From: Cymodocea nodosa | Lineage: Eukaryota; Streptophyta; Magnoliopsida; Alismatales; Cymodoceaceae | Length of the DNA stretch: 64,000 nucleotides | Reading direction: 5' to 3' | NCBI GenBank assembly: GCA_036874045.1 | Contig: CM072336.1 | Coordinates: 16,983,001 to 17,047,000, forward strand | Part shown: positions 45,711 through 58,515 of the stretch, piece after piece | How positions within the stretch are numbered: the first letter of the stretch is position 1 | How the letters are laid out: every line of letters starts with the position of its first letter | Translations under genes and position numbers: made by a program | The notes under the pieces: generated by a model | Told to the model about the DNA's origin: nothing | Database searches by the model: none | What the model saw: the letters and a program-made list of their open reading frames with translations, nothing else

Positions 45711-46847
45711 ATGGAATTGATGCAATTACCACGGGATGCATTAAGGGAAGTACTAAGTAACTTGTCAGCTAAAGATCTATGCAGGCTGTGTTGTGTATCA
45801 AAGGAAATTAAAGACTGTGTTAGAGAAAAATATTTTCATGGACTACAAGTTGCCAAAATGACTAAGATTAGAGATGGATTCATATGGAAGTCATTTAATC
45901 GTAGTTCAATTAGCCATGAATATTTGAATATGGAAGAAACTACTAGAATTCCACCCAATATATTAGAAGGAATAGATCATATTATGGGGATGGATGAATG
46001 ATTAATTATATACAGGACCAAACCAAGGTATGCAATTCTATTACCTGATATTTTGATCAGAAATCCTATCACAAGAGAAGAATAGACTATAGGAAGACCT
46101 AATAGATATGAAGTACCAACTGAAAATTGTGGGTCGGCTTTAATATTTTCTGATAAAAATTCGACCATTCTTGAAAAATTATATTATTGGAGACCTACAG
46201 GAAAATGAGATGAAGATTTATGCTTGAGTATATATAATTTTCTGAATAGATCTTGGATTGAAAACACTATGATATATCTAGGATAGAAATCATTAATTAA
46301 CAACATGCATGTCATACTTGATGGATATATATATCTAGTCACAGATATATCAGTTGCATTTAGATCTGATTTATATATAGTAAGCATAGATAGTTATGAT
46401 GAATATATAGAAATTTTGCCTATACCAAGAGAAATAGCTAAACCACCATCTGCAGAATTTGATAAAATTCAAATAGGGATGTGGTATAATGAATATGATG
46501 ATCCTACTTTATGTCTGATAAGATGGTGGGATGAGTTGATGAAGTTTCAAATATGGATCATGAAAGACATAAATGAATGGAAGTGGGAAGAGGAATATAT
46601 TGAAATAGATGTAAAAATAGAAACTGCTACATTATCTTGGAATCAAAAAGGATCCCTTTCTACATTTCATTTCATTAATGGTAATACACATGTATTTAAC
46701 ATTGATAATATATTGCAAGTTTACAAATTAAGAAGGAACACGAACTGCATTAAAACAGAATTAATAACAAGAAGAATTATGCCTAAAAAGTTTGTTTGGA
46801 CTGACACGTTTATTCCATTTATTTCTACTTTTCAATCATGTTCTTAA
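45711..46847 (+). pseudogene. F-box protein ORF carried by gypsy-A, copy 1 (stops)
   Basis: Start ATG 45711, nominal length 378 codons. Residues 1-45 form an F-box (LPRDALREVLSNLSAKDLCRLCCVSKEIKDCV), the Skp1-binding helix set of SCF ubiquitin ligases. The following region has an F-box-associated look, with repeated strand patterns and LIRNPIT, and a long open C-terminal half (46305-46847: VILDGYIYLV, TLCLIRWWDEL, KFVWTDTFIPF). F-box proteins normally bring a target to SCF; the target here is unknown. Stops at about 45999 (TGA), 46085 (TAG), 46208 (TGA) and 46285 (TAG) break this copy; the mirror copy keeps those codons open. It lies between the capsid ORF and the PPT, inside the element. Confidence 0.75.
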
Positions 46848-48609
46848 GCTATGATTTTGTGCTTTTAATGTTGTGTTTTCTACATTTACTTTTAGAAAAA
46901 TTTTAGTTTTAGTTTATTTTATAATAAAAAAAAATAAACAAACAAAAATATCAATCCAGTTTGTTGGTATCTATGTTAGGAAACCAACTGGCTTGCTTGT
47001 GAGCCACCAAAGGCGTAGAAGCCTAGGTTCCACACAAGACAATGATTTATAAATATCTGTTAACTATTATTTTGTTATATATTCTGCTTTTATCTGTGAA
47101 TAAAAAGTTTTTCAAAATCAAAAATCGGAATATGTAGAACGAGATACAAACGTAACAAGGTATGTAACTGATTACTTATCCTGAATTTCGATTTAAACTC
47201 ATTCGTTAAGTTAGGTGCTAAATCAACAAAACTGTATTCATGCCTGCTACAATTACTATATTTATTGTCAAATCTTTTACATTGAGGACAATGTAAAATG
47301 TAGGTATAGGGGGGAGGTAATTAAAGTAACAGCCATGTAAGTTTGTTAATTAAGGGAATTAAAATGGTATTGAAAAGTTAGTGGAAATTGAAATTTTTTT
47401 TTAGGAACTTGTTGTAACTATCCGATAATTGAGACTGTAAAATTTTTATAAACTATAACTACTTGAATGTTATATTTAGAAGGCTATATAAGATGCTATA
47501 GAATTTACTATTTATGCAAATCTAGATATAGTATCTTATGTTTTCTTTGAATTTTATGAGTTTAATAGTTTCACGATTATAAAATGAAATCAGAATGCTT
47601 AATGAAAAATAAGTAAATTATCTGAAGTGCTGAAAGAGCTGAGATATGAATTCTAGATTAAATGAAACACATATGATTAAAGATACATTTAATTTGACTG
47701 ATTAAACTTGTAGAATGATTTATGTGTAAATCTTATTAAACTACAGAAAAGTATGAGCTTATTGTTATGGATTCATATTTTCAATAAATGATATAAGCAA
47801 GACTATATGAGATTGGTGTTTTATTGCATTTGTATTAATGAAATATGTACATATACAATATGTAAAAAAAATAAATAAAAATAAAAAACTTTGAGAGTTT
47901 ATTGACTAATTTGATCACGAGCCTTTTGTACTTGAGTAGATAGGTATGTAAGGATTCTTAACTTGAAAAAGGACTCTTGAAATCTGGCAACCTAAGATCT
48001 TGATCAGATCTCGGATTGTTGACTGAAAGCTCGTTACATGGGTACATTAGAAAGCTCTTGTATGATTCAAGCTTGTCAAATTAACTTTTAAAGTACAAAA
48101 ATAGATATACTATTCTGAAAAGATATAAGTGTTTTGTGAAATACAGATATCTTTTGAATCAAATATATTTTCTGTTATTTAGAATTACTAAAATATGAAT
48201 CTAAGAATTGACCTTTGAAGTTGTTTAATGGAGATACAATTCTTTATTCTACTTGTCTTAATCATATTGAATTGGATTGTACTTTGATTCGTATGTTGTT
48301 GAAATTTCTTCTAGAAACCTTATTGGAAAATTCAAGATGACAGATGATGAAAAGAAGAACAAACGATAATATAATTAACACCTATGTGATGATGATATAC
48401 TTTGTATGTAATTTGCATATATTCTAAGTATATTTGCAGGTTGAAGAGGAGAAAACAATGTTAAAACAAATTACTGAAACATACAAAATATCTATATAAT
48501 AATACAAGTTCTTATGCTGAACAGAAGAAAAAAGGAAGAATTAATTCTAGCACTTTTAGAAAGACCAATTAATTAGATCTTAGTTTGCTAAGGGACTAGC
48601 AAAATTTTG
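46848..48609 (+). other. gypsy-A 3' noncoding region with the shared module
   Basis: Bases 46970-47045 hold a well conserved, GC-richer segment (CTTGCTTGTGAGCCACC, AAGCCTAGG), also present at 53380-53460. A PPT-like run TATAGGGGGGAGG is at about 47305. Bases about 47450-48480 are homologous to copia-2 26105-27190, including the hairpin ATAAGATGCTATAG / ATAGTATCTTAT (47488-47540) and the 19-base identity at 48056-48074. No open frame of note. Confidence 0.75.
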
Positions 48610-48621
48610 GTATGAGGGGAG
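48610..48621 (+). other. polypurine tract of gypsy-A (plus copy)
   Basis: GTATGAGGGGAG lies directly against the LTR start TGTTTAGAATG at 48622. The mirror PPT (51819-51807) reads GGTATGAGGGAAG. This fixes the 3' LTR starts. Confidence 0.85.
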
Positions 48622-49987
48622 TGTTTAGAATGAAAAAGTACATAATATTAACGGTTAAATGATGGTTAATTGCATAATATTTAGCTTATCATATGAGAAT
48701 TAAGCTATTTTGTTATAAGTGTATTGTTATATGCTTTAATGAAAGAATTTGCTTAATTTCGAGGAATTAATGTTAATTTAGTGCATTTCTGAACTATCGG
48801 TAAATTGCAGGCTGTGAAATTCTTAAGTATCTGAATTTTCTGCTATTTCAGACAGTTATGTTTAATGTACCAAACAATTATGCTTAATGTACCGAAGAGT
48901 TATGCTTAAATTACCAAACAGTTATATTTTAAAAGAATATTTTATTATTTCCTGAAGTACACATGTCGAAACCATAATGCATGACTTAAGTGGATTTTTG
49001 ATGAGTTATCTCTAACTATCTAAAATTGAAGCTGAGCATCGAATAGTTATATGTGTAACTCTTTGAAATCTCCTTTTATTATAAAACTATTGGTGACACG
49101 TGTCATGTTCTGGAAGAATGACTTAAGTGGATTTTCGGTGAGTTATCTCTAGCTATTCGAAATGCATCTGGGCATCAGATAGTTAAGTTTGTAAGTATCC
49201 AAAATGCACCTGAGCATCGAATAGTTAAATTTATACACGTTTTTTATAGTTAAATCAACGAAGCAAGTCCGTTGAGTTATCTGTAACTCATGGACCATTT
49301 ATTTTCTAATATGCCACTATAGCAGTTGCAGGAATAGAATAGTTGGAAGAAAAAAACCACGATCGCACGTATCATGTAGGAATTCACTTGTCGAAGGAAG
49401 AAGAAATCATTGTGGTTGATATGAATGAAGGAAATCCAACTAATCATTCAAGTAGAAACAGTTACCACTAAAGAAATATAAAAGAAAAGAAAAAAAGCAG
49501 TAGGTGTGGTGGTCGATGGGGGTGGTTAGTGTGTGTAGAGGAGGATCACCGAGCTTTCTGCAGGTAGTGTCGGCAATTCTATAAAGTACCACACCAACCA
49601 ACTCCACCACCACCATAATCACCAACCATCGGAGGTATGTGAGGATACTTTCCTGATGTTGGGTCGATTTCGAGTCAAACGTAGTGCCTGACAACCACTA
49701 TGAGGAGTGATCACGTTGCGAGAAGGGAAGCCATTTTCACCAAGCGTCGACTCATATCTTAGGAGATCGTAAAGCTTCTAGCCTTGGCTTCGGGTTGATG
49801 CCTACATGCTGAAGAGGAGATCATCTTGCAATTCTAGAATCGCGATTCTGTAGGGAGAGGAGGTAGAATTGTAAGTGGTTTAATTTTCAATGGTGTAATC
49901 GCGTCGCATGTAGTGACTGAAGTATTTACTATCGACTGAAATTACTTTACATTTCACCTTTTGCCCATTTTCATGCTCATATCAAAA
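48622..49987 (+). repeat. gypsy-A LTR-d, 3' LTR of the plus copy (truncated)
   Basis: The first 1366 bp of the LTR, breaking off in CATGCTCATATCAAAA, which in LTR-b continues for about 630 bp more. The next base starts LTR-e in the opposite direction. The minus frame 49440-49694 is LTR sequence. Confidence 0.85.
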
Positions 49988-51806
49988 TAGTGTGCAAGTA
50001 CAGGTCGATCCATAGAGATTAAGTAAGAATTGTGTACTATCTTGATTTTTATATTAGAGTTTATGTGTTCAGTTAAGCACTTCGTTGAGTTACAGTTAAT
50101 ACAACGGACTAAATTCGTGGAGTTATGGCTAACTCGATGGACTAACCTCGTGGACTTAAGTTACTCCATGAGCCTATCTTTCCAGCTAAATATTGCTATT
50201 TACAGAGGAATCTGGCCAACCATTGGGCGGTTCCACAGATTATAAATAACATCAATTAAGTTATTTAATGCTAGTTAATATTAGATTTATCATTAAGCAA
50301 CACTAACATTAAGATATTTCAAGCAGTAACCCTTAAAATCTTTAAGTATTTGGAACAAATCAATTTCAATAAACTGTTAAATTATTTTCTATTTTCTAAA
50401 TCAAACAAACATAAAACATTCACAATACCGATAATGATAACATTAATCACAATACAAAACAAATAATACAACACTTAAATACTAAATGTAAACATAGATA
50501 AGTTGTTGTTTTTGATATTTTTGTTTTGATATGTTCATGAAAATGGGTGAAAGGTGAAATGTAAAAATCTCTATCGACATTAAATACTTCCGTCACTACA
50601 TGCGACATGATTACACCCTTGAAAACTTAATCACTTACAATCCTATCTCCTCTCCCTATAGAATCGCGAGTCTAGAATTGCAAGATGATCTCCTCCTCAA
50701 CATATTGACATCAACCTAAAACCAAGGCTAGAAGCTTTATGATCTCTTGAGATATGAGTCGACGCTTGGTGAAAATGGCTTTCCTTCCTGCGATGCGATC
50801 ACTCCTCACAGTGATTGTCAAGCACTGTGTTTATCTCGGAATCGACTTGACATCAGGAAAGTATCCTCACAGACCTCCGATGGTTGGTGATTATGGTGAT
50901 AGTGATGTGGAGCTTCAGGGAACTTCCGACACTTCCTGTAGTTAGTGTAGTCCACCTCTACACACACCCTTTCTTCGTATTTTCTCCTTTTCTTTTATAT
51001 TTCTTTGTAGTAACTGCTTCTGCTTAGATGATCAGTTGGATTTCCTTCATTCGTATCAATGATGGTGATTTCTTCTTCCTTCTACGAGTGAATTCCTACG
51101 TGATACATACAATCGTGGTTTTCCTTCGAATGTCCTGTTTCTGTAACCGCTATAGTGGCATATTAGAAAATAAATGGTCTGTGGAGTTACAGATAACTCA
51201 ACGAACTTACTTCGTTGATTTAACTATAAAACACATGTAATAAAGAAATAAACTGCTAACATAATGCGTTACCTTAGTGTGTATTCATGTAACTCAACGC
51301 ATACAGTTATGCTAACTTAACGAGTTAAACATGTACATCTCACGTGATCTACTAAAGCATTTAAATTCAACACATGCATAATTCTAACTTAACAAATTCA
51401 GATATTTTGGACACTTAAGAACCTAACTATCCGATGCCCAGATGCATTTCAGATAGTTAATAGATAACTTACCGAAAATCCACTTAAGTCATGCATTAAG
51501 GTTTCAACACATGCATTCCAAGAAATAATAAAATATTCTTTTAAAACATACTAATCGGTACATGCAGTATAACTCTCTAAAATAACAAAAAGTTCGGATA
51601 CTTAAGAATTTTACAACCTGCAATTTACCAACAATTCAAAAATGTACTAAATTAACATTAATTCCCTGAAATTATGCAGATTCTTTAATTAAAGCTAATA
51701 ACAGTGCAATTATAACATAATTGCTTAATTCTCATATGATAAGCTAAATATTATGCAATTAACCATCATTTAACCATTAATATTATGTACTTTTTCATTC
51801 TAAATA
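49988..51806 (-). repeat. gypsy-A LTR-e, 3' LTR of the minus copy (last 150 or so bp missing)
   Basis: It starts at 51806 next to the PPT and runs to 49988 (GCACACTA), short of the LTR terminus. The plus-strand frames 50030-50245, 50754-50945 and 51028-51240 fall in the same LTR parts as in other copies and are not genes. Confidence 0.85.
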
Positions 51807-51819
51807 CTTCCCTCATACC
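51807..51819 (-). other. polypurine tract of gypsy-A (minus copy)
   Basis: The minus strand reads GGTATGAGGGAAG, directly before the LTR start at 51806 (here TATTTAGAATG, with the first G changed to A). Confidence 0.8.
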
Positions 51820-53583
51820 TAAATTTTCCTATTCCTTTAGCAAACTAAGATCTAACTAGTTGGTTTTTCTAAAGTGCTAGAATTAATTCTTCACTTCAAT
51901 TTTCTTCAAAATAATAAATTAGATAACTATATAGATATTCTGTATGTTTCAATAATCTGTTTTAACTTTGTTTTCTCCTCTTCAAACTGCAAATATATTT
52001 AGAATATATGTAAATTACATACAAAATATATCAACATCACATAGGTGTTAATTATATTGTCATTTTTCTTCTTTTTAGCATTTGTCATCTTGACTTTTCC
52101 AATATGATTTCCAGAATAAATTTCAACTACGTACGAATCAAAACACAATCCAATTCAATATGATTAAGACAAGTAGAATAAAGAATTGTATCTCAAATAA
52201 ACAACTTCAAAAGTCTATTCTAGATTCATACTTCACCAATTTTAGATAACAGAAAATATATTCGATTCAAAAGATATCTGTATTTCACAAAACACTTGCA
52301 TCTTTTCAGAACAGTATATGCATATTTGTACTTTAAATGTTAATTTGACAAGCTTGAATCATACAAGAGCTTTCTAGTGTACCCATGTATCGAGCTTTCA
52401 GTCAACAATCCCAGATCTGATTAGGATCTTAGGTTGCTAGATTTAAAGAGTCCTTTTCAGGTCAACAATCCTTACATATCTATTTGCTCAAGTACAAAAG
52501 GCTCGTGATCAAATAAGTCAATAAACTCTCAAAGCTTTTCTTTTTTTTCCTCTCTTTTTTTTCACAGTATATATACATATTTCATTAATATAGATGCAAT
52601 AAAACATAGATCTCATATAGTCTTGCTTCTATTATTTACTGAAAATATGAATCCATATCAATAAACTCATACTTTTTCTATAGTTTAATAAGATCTACAC
52701 ATAAATCATTTTACAAGTTTAATCAATCAAATTAAATGTATCCTTGATCATATGTATTTCATTTAATCCAAAAATCAACATTTCATCTCTTTTAGGATTT
52801 TAGATAATTTACTGAGTTTCAGTTAAGCATTCTGATTTCTTTTTTTAAAATCATGAAACTATTAAACTCATAAAATTTAGCAAAAACATAAGATACTATA
52901 TCTAGATTTGTATGAATAGTAAATTTCTAAAGCATCTTATATAACATTCAAGCAGTTATAGTTCTTAAAAATTTTACAATTTCAATTATAAGATAGTTAC
53001 AGCAAATTCATTAAAAACAAAATTTTAATTTCCACAGAACTTTTGCAGTACCACTCTAATTCCTTTAATTAACAAAATTACATGGCTGTTACTTTAATTA
53101 CCTCTCCCGTACCTATATTTTGCATTATCCTCAATGTAAAAGATTTTAAAGTAAATGTAGCAGACATGAATATTGTTTCATTGACTTAATACCTAACTCA
53201 ACGAACTGAGTTTAACTGTAAATTCAGGATAAGTAATCAATTACATACCTTGTCCTTTTGTATCTCCTTCAATATCTTCCAATTTTTGATTCTGAAAAAC
53301 TTTTCATTCACAAATAAAAGCAGAATATATAACAAAATAACATTTAACAACAAAACATACTTGTTAAATCAGTGTCTTGTGTGGAGCCTAGGCTCCCATG
53401 CCTTTGGTGGCTCACAAGCAAGCTAGTTGGTTTCCTAAAACAGATACCAACAAATTAGATTGATATTTTATTTTTTTCTTTTCTTATAAAATAAAACTAA
53501 AACTAAAATTTTTCTTCCTTTTCTCTTTTTTTTCTAAAAATAAATGCAGAATACATAAAACATTAAACGCACAAAATTACAGT
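51820..53583 (-). other. gypsy-A 3' noncoding region, minus copy
   Basis: The inverse of 46848-48609. The shared module lies at about 52980-51950, with the hairpin at 52888-52940 (ATAAGATACTATA / AGCATCTTAT) and the 19-base identity at 52368-52350. The GC-richer conserved segment is at 53460-53380. No gene seen. Confidence 0.75.
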
Positions 53584-55994
53584 TTAAGAACATGATTGAA
53601 AAGTAGTAACAAATGGAATAAACGTGTCAATCCAAGTAAACTTTTTAGGCATAATTCTTCTTGCTATTAATTCTATTTTAATGCAGTTCGTTTTCCTTTT
53701 TAGCTTATAAACTTGCAATATGTTATCAAATATAAGTGCATTTTCATTAATGAAATGAAATGCAGAAAGAGATCCTCTTTTGTTCCAAAATAGTGTAGCT
53801 ATTTCTATTTCTACATCTATTTCAATATATTCTTCTTCCCACTTCCATTCATTTAGGTCTTTTATAATCCATATTTGAAATTTCCTCAATTCATCCCACC
53901 ATCTTATCAGACATAAAGTAGGATTATCATATTCATTATACCACATTCCTAATTGAATTTGATCATATTCTGTAGATGGTGGTTTAGCTATTTCACTTGG
54001 TATAGGTAATATTTCTATAAAATCATCATAACTATCTATGCTTACTATGTATAAATCAAATCTAAATGCAACTGATATATTTGTGACTAGATATATATAT
54101 CCGTCAAGTATGACATGTAGTATGCTGCTAATTAATGCTTTCTGTCTTAGATATATTGTTTGCATTTTCCTAGCACTACACTAGAAAAACTTGGATTTGT
54201 TACTTTTGTTTTTACTTAGTTAATTTATCTTTATGCTTATTCTCTCTTTTAGAAGTAAACAAACAACCTTTAATACAATTTAGATATTAATTCCAATTTG
54301 TACTTTAACTGCAAGTGCACAATGTCTATTGTATCAGTGTGCAAGTACAGGTCGATCCTATAGGGAATTGCTGACGAATTTAAGAACTGTTTGATTGTTA
54401 ACAATTCAAATTTATATTCAATAAGCACTCCGTTGAATTACAGTTAGTTCGTTGAGTTATGGCTAACTCAACGGACTATCCTCATGGACTTAAGTTAACT
54501 CCATGAGCCTGTCTCTTCTTTATAATATTGCTATTTACAGAGAAATTTTGCCAACCATTGGGTGATTCCATAAATTGTAAATAACATCAATTAAGCTTTT
54601 TAATGCTAGTTAACATTGGATTTATCATTAAGCAATACTAACATTCAGATGATTCAAATAGTAACCATTAAAATCTTTAAGTCTTTTGTACGAACCAATT
54701 TCAGTAAACTGTAAAATTAAAACTAACATAAAATAATCACAAAACTGATACAGATAATATTAATCACGATATAATACAAACAATACAACACTCAAATACA
54801 ACAAACAAAGGAAAATACAGCATACAAACAAAGATAAATTGTTTTTGGTATTTTTGTTTTGATGTGAACATGGAAATGGGCGAAAGGTGAAATGTAAAGT
54901 AATCTCACTTGACAGTAAATACTTCCGACACTACTTGCAACGCGATTACACCACTGAAAATTAAACTACTTACAATCCTATCTCCTCTCCCTATAGAATC
55001 GCGAGTCTAGAATTGCAAGATGACCTCCTTTTCAGCATACAGGCATCAACCCGAAGCTAAGGCTAAAAGCTTTACGATCTCCTGAAATATGAGTCGGCGC
55101 TTGGTGAAAATGGCTTCCCTTCTCGCGACGTGATCACTCATCACAGTGGTTGTCAGGCATTGTGTTTGGCTCGGAATCGACCCGACATCAGGCAAGTATC
55201 CTCACAGACCTCCAATGGTTGGTGATTATGGTGTGGTGGTGGTAACAATGGTTGGTGTGATACTTTAGAGAATCGCCGATACTATTTGCAGAATGCTCGG
55301 TGCTCCTCCTCTGTATACACTGGCCATCCATCGATCACACCTTTTTCTTCTTCTTTTCTTTTATATTTCTTTAGTAGTAACAGCTTCTGCTTGAATGGTT
55401 GGTTGGATTTCCTTCATTCATATCAACGGCGATGCTTTCTTCTTCCTGCGCGATACGTTCAAATGTGGTTTTTCTCTTCCAACTATCTTCACCCCAATTT
55501 CCTGTAGGTCTCCCATAATATAATTTTTCAGGAATTGCAGAATTTTTATCAGAAAATATTAAAGCTGATCCATAATTCACAGTTGGTACTTCAAATCTTT
55601 TAGGTATTCCTATATTCCATTCTTCCCCTGCTATAGGATTTCTTATCAAAATATCAAGTAATAATAAGCTTGCATACCTTGGTTTCGTACTGTATATGAT
55701 TAATCCTTCATCTATCCCCATAATATGATTTATTCCTTCTAATGTATTGGGTGGAATTCTAGTAGTTTCTTCCATAGCAAGATATTCATGGGTATTTGAA
55801 CTATGATTAAATGACCTCCATATGAATCCATCTCTAATTTTAGTCATTTTTGCAGCTTGTAGTCCCTGAACATATTTTTCTTCAATACAGTCTTTAATTT
55901 CCTTTGATACACAACACAACCTGCACAGATCTTTAGGTGATAAATTACTCAGTACTTCCCTTAATGCATTCAACGGTAATTGCATCAATTCCAT
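53584..55994 (-). pseudogene. F-box protein ORF carried by gypsy-A, copy 2 (split by an LTR fragment)
   Basis: The N-terminal half is open from ATG 55994: F-box LPLNALREVLSNLSPKDLCRLCCVSKEIKDC, then GLIIYSTKPRYASLLLLDILIRNPIAGEEW and EKLYYGRPTGNWGED. At 55485 the frame runs into an LTR fragment (55484-54169). The C-terminal half resumes at about 54165 and is open to the stop at 53584 (LHVILDGYIYLVT, DDFIEILPIPSEIAKPP, TLCLIRWWDELRKFQIWI). Without the insertion and about 45 lost bases it has no other stop, so this copy was coding more recently than the plus copy. The copies differ at roughly 15-20% of residues in the N-terminal part. Confidence 0.75.
54169..55484 (-). repeat. gypsy-A LTR-f fragment plus PBS stub, inside the F-box ORF
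   Basis: It begins mid-LTR (AGTTGGAAGAGAAAAACCAC at 55484), runs to the LTR end at 54192, and continues about 20 bases into the PBS-like sequence (AGTTTTTCTAGTGTAGTGC). The front third (U3) is missing. There is no target duplication, and about 45 bases of the F-box ORF are lost. Confidence 0.75.
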
Positions 55995-56178
55995 TTGTCG
56001 ATTCTGTATAACACAAACAAAAATTTAGTAGAGACAAAAATTAACATAACTACTGCACACCCTCGTGGAGTTAAGACATAACTCAATGGACTAAGTTCGT
56101 TGAGTTAAAAATTAACTCGACAATTAACTATTAATAAAAACATATATACATACAGATAGTTGCTTCAGATATGCTGCT

Positions 56179-57521
56179 TCATTCAGCTACCCTCCTAGAA
56201 GAGGTTTCAATTTCATTAACCGTTCTATTGACAGGATTAGGTATAGCTTGTATTGGCAATCCTCCAGTAGGTCTAACTTCCATTGGTTCCTTCTGTCTAA
56301 GTGGTAAATTTCTATTCTGATTTTGAATTGCAACATTTCCAAATACAAAATCTAGACGATTATTTAATTGTTGGATTATCTTTTCTAATTTCTCTATTCT
56401 AGATCCTTGTTCAATCAATACATCATAACTTATGTTCTTCTCATTGGTATTTTCTCCTCCCTGGAAATTGTTGTTTCTCCAAGATAAATTCGGGTGATTT
56501 CTCCAATTAGTATGATAAGAATTTCCCAAGTTATCTCTCTGGTTTCTAGCATAAATAATATCTAAGTCATTTATGTTTGCATTCCTTTTTGCTAGCCTTT
56601 GATTTAATGATAACTCTTCTATTTTCTTTGTTAATTCATTTAATTTCACCTCAATCATAGTACTTGAATCTATTTCATGCATTCCTCTTGGCAATATTTT
56701 TTTATCTGCAATAGCTTCAGTTGAATTTTCCCACTATGCAGTTCTTTTTGCAAAGTTTTCTAAATATGCCCATGCTTCTTCACTGCATAACTTTAAAAAT
56801 CCATTTTGACAAGTAGATTCTAATAAAGATTTTGTTGAAACATTTATGCCTTCATAAATTATACCTATTAATTGTGCTTTACTCATTGCATGATGTGGAC
56901 ATTGAATCAGTAAATCTTTAAATCTTTCAAAATATTTCCAAAATGACTCACCCTATTTTTGGCTACACATTAATATTTCTTTCTTCTTTTTAATCGTTTG
57001 ATGTGTTGGCTAATATTTTTCCAGAAAAACAGAGCAAAATTCAGTCCATGTAGAAATTGAATCAGGTGATAGAGTATATAACCATCTCTTAGTTGTGTCT
57101 TTTAAAGAAAAAGGGATATATCTAAGTTTAATAGCATCTATACTCATGTTCGGCATTTTCATCATTTGACAAACTTCCTTAATTCTCTAAGGAAATAATA
57201 GGCATCCTCTCTTTCTAATCCATGAAAATGTGGCAATTGACTAATATAATTAGATTTCAGTTCAAACCTATCTCCCTCAAAGTTTAGCAATCGAATACAT
57301 AAAGGTTCATCAACTAATTCAGGATATAGAATCTCTCCTAATGGTTTTTCTACTAGAGTAGCTATTTCTACGTTCCCTTTTAAAGAAAGGTTAGATACAC
57401 CCCAAAGAATTTCGTTAAAGTTCAGTTCAGAAAATTTTTCAGTACGCCTCTATGTTGAATATTCTTGGGTAGGTGTTCTTACTAATCATTTAGTGCTAGG
57501 AGAACGGGTCCATGTGCTCAT
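56179..57521 (-). pseudogene. gypsy-A Gag capsid ORF, minus copy (decayed)
   Basis: ATG 57521 (MSTWTRSPSTK). The capsid core has the same landmarks as the plus copy; the Trp in FFWKNI, lost to TAG in the plus copy, is kept here at about 57022. The last part is open (56694-56179): RGMHEIDSSTMIEVKLNEL, SYHTNWRNHPNLSWRNN, a coiled coil IEKLEKIIQQLNN, and EVRPTGGLPIQAIPNPV. A stop interrupts near 57485 and a frameshift near 57190. No zinc knuckle. Confidence 0.75.
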
Positions 57522-58515
57522 AAATAAATAATAGAAGATTAATTACATACTAGTTTGAAACTTTCCATTCTATAAATATTTGTTGTCGGATGAAGTTGAA
57601 TCAGCTGCTTCTCCTTCCAGGTCCTCCAACGCCTTCTCCTTTCTTTTAAAAGTGCTGGTAACTCGTAAATAGCATTCTGTTTCATATATATACTGCGCAT
57701 CGATAAAGTAAATAAATCTTGTTGCAAGAACGTGTCTTGCAACGTGCATCGTGGTTCCTATTTTTATGGGTACATGTACCACTACTCATTTCAAATTTTG
57801 GTAACCGCTAAACCGACGAAGTTTCGTTCGTGGTAAAAAAAAATTGTTCTGCTTAATCCACGAACTAACCTCGTTGAGTTACAGATAACTCAACGGAATA
57901 CAGTCGATTACTGTTGCTAACTCCACGGACTAACTTCGTTAAGTTATCTGTAACTCAACGGAGTGACCTTATATTATATTACTGACCTCGTGGAGTTACG
58001 CTTAACTCAACGGACTTACTTCATCGAGTTAACACTTAGCAACTTCTAAGTTTTACTCTCGTAAGTGTCTCTATTATTATAAAAATTTCTCTACATTCTG
58101 CTAATTGAAATAAAGTTAAATCTATGCCATTAATGCATCATTCTAATTAAAATATGTTTAAATCTGAACATTGTATAAAGATTTAACTTGCAAGTCATTT
58201 TATGTCATGCAAAATTTACATTTTACCTTATAACATGCACAAATTTTTAAGCAGTTATCCTGTCATTCAGTAAATTATCCTATCATTCAAATTTTTAAGC
58301 AGTTATCTTGTCATTTCGTAAATTGTAAATCTGTTACATATTCATTCATAAAGATCCACAATGACATAATATTCAATAAATTCCATTCATTTCACATTCA
58401 AAACACGTATGAAAATTGCATCTGAAAAATTTACATTCATTAATATGAATCAATTACATTATAAGTACATCATACAATTTCATACAATTTCACACAAGTA
58501 GATGAACAATACAAT
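57522..58515 (-). other. gypsy-A spacer between ORF-T and capsid, minus copy
   Basis: The inverse of 42903-44175 without the copia fragment. It holds four to six TAACTCAACGG/CCGTTGAGTTA motifs (57855-58040), and AT-rich sequence with a short duplicated piece (ATTTTTAAGCAGTTATC at about 58245 and 58290). Short frames at 57539-57782 are conserved as sequence but not as a clear protein. Confidence 0.6.

Larger units (their letters stand above)
40973..49987 (+). mobile_element. gypsy-A 3' half, plus strand (ORF-T, capsid, F-box, LTR)
   Basis: It contains, in order, a truncated 'plant transposon protein'-like ORF, the Gag capsid ORF, an F-box ORF, a noncoding module, PPT (48610-48621) and a truncated 3' LTR. 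It begins abruptly where LTR-c starts and ends at the junction with the mirrored minus copy at 49988. The order matches the minus copy at 60765-49988. Confidence 0.75.
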
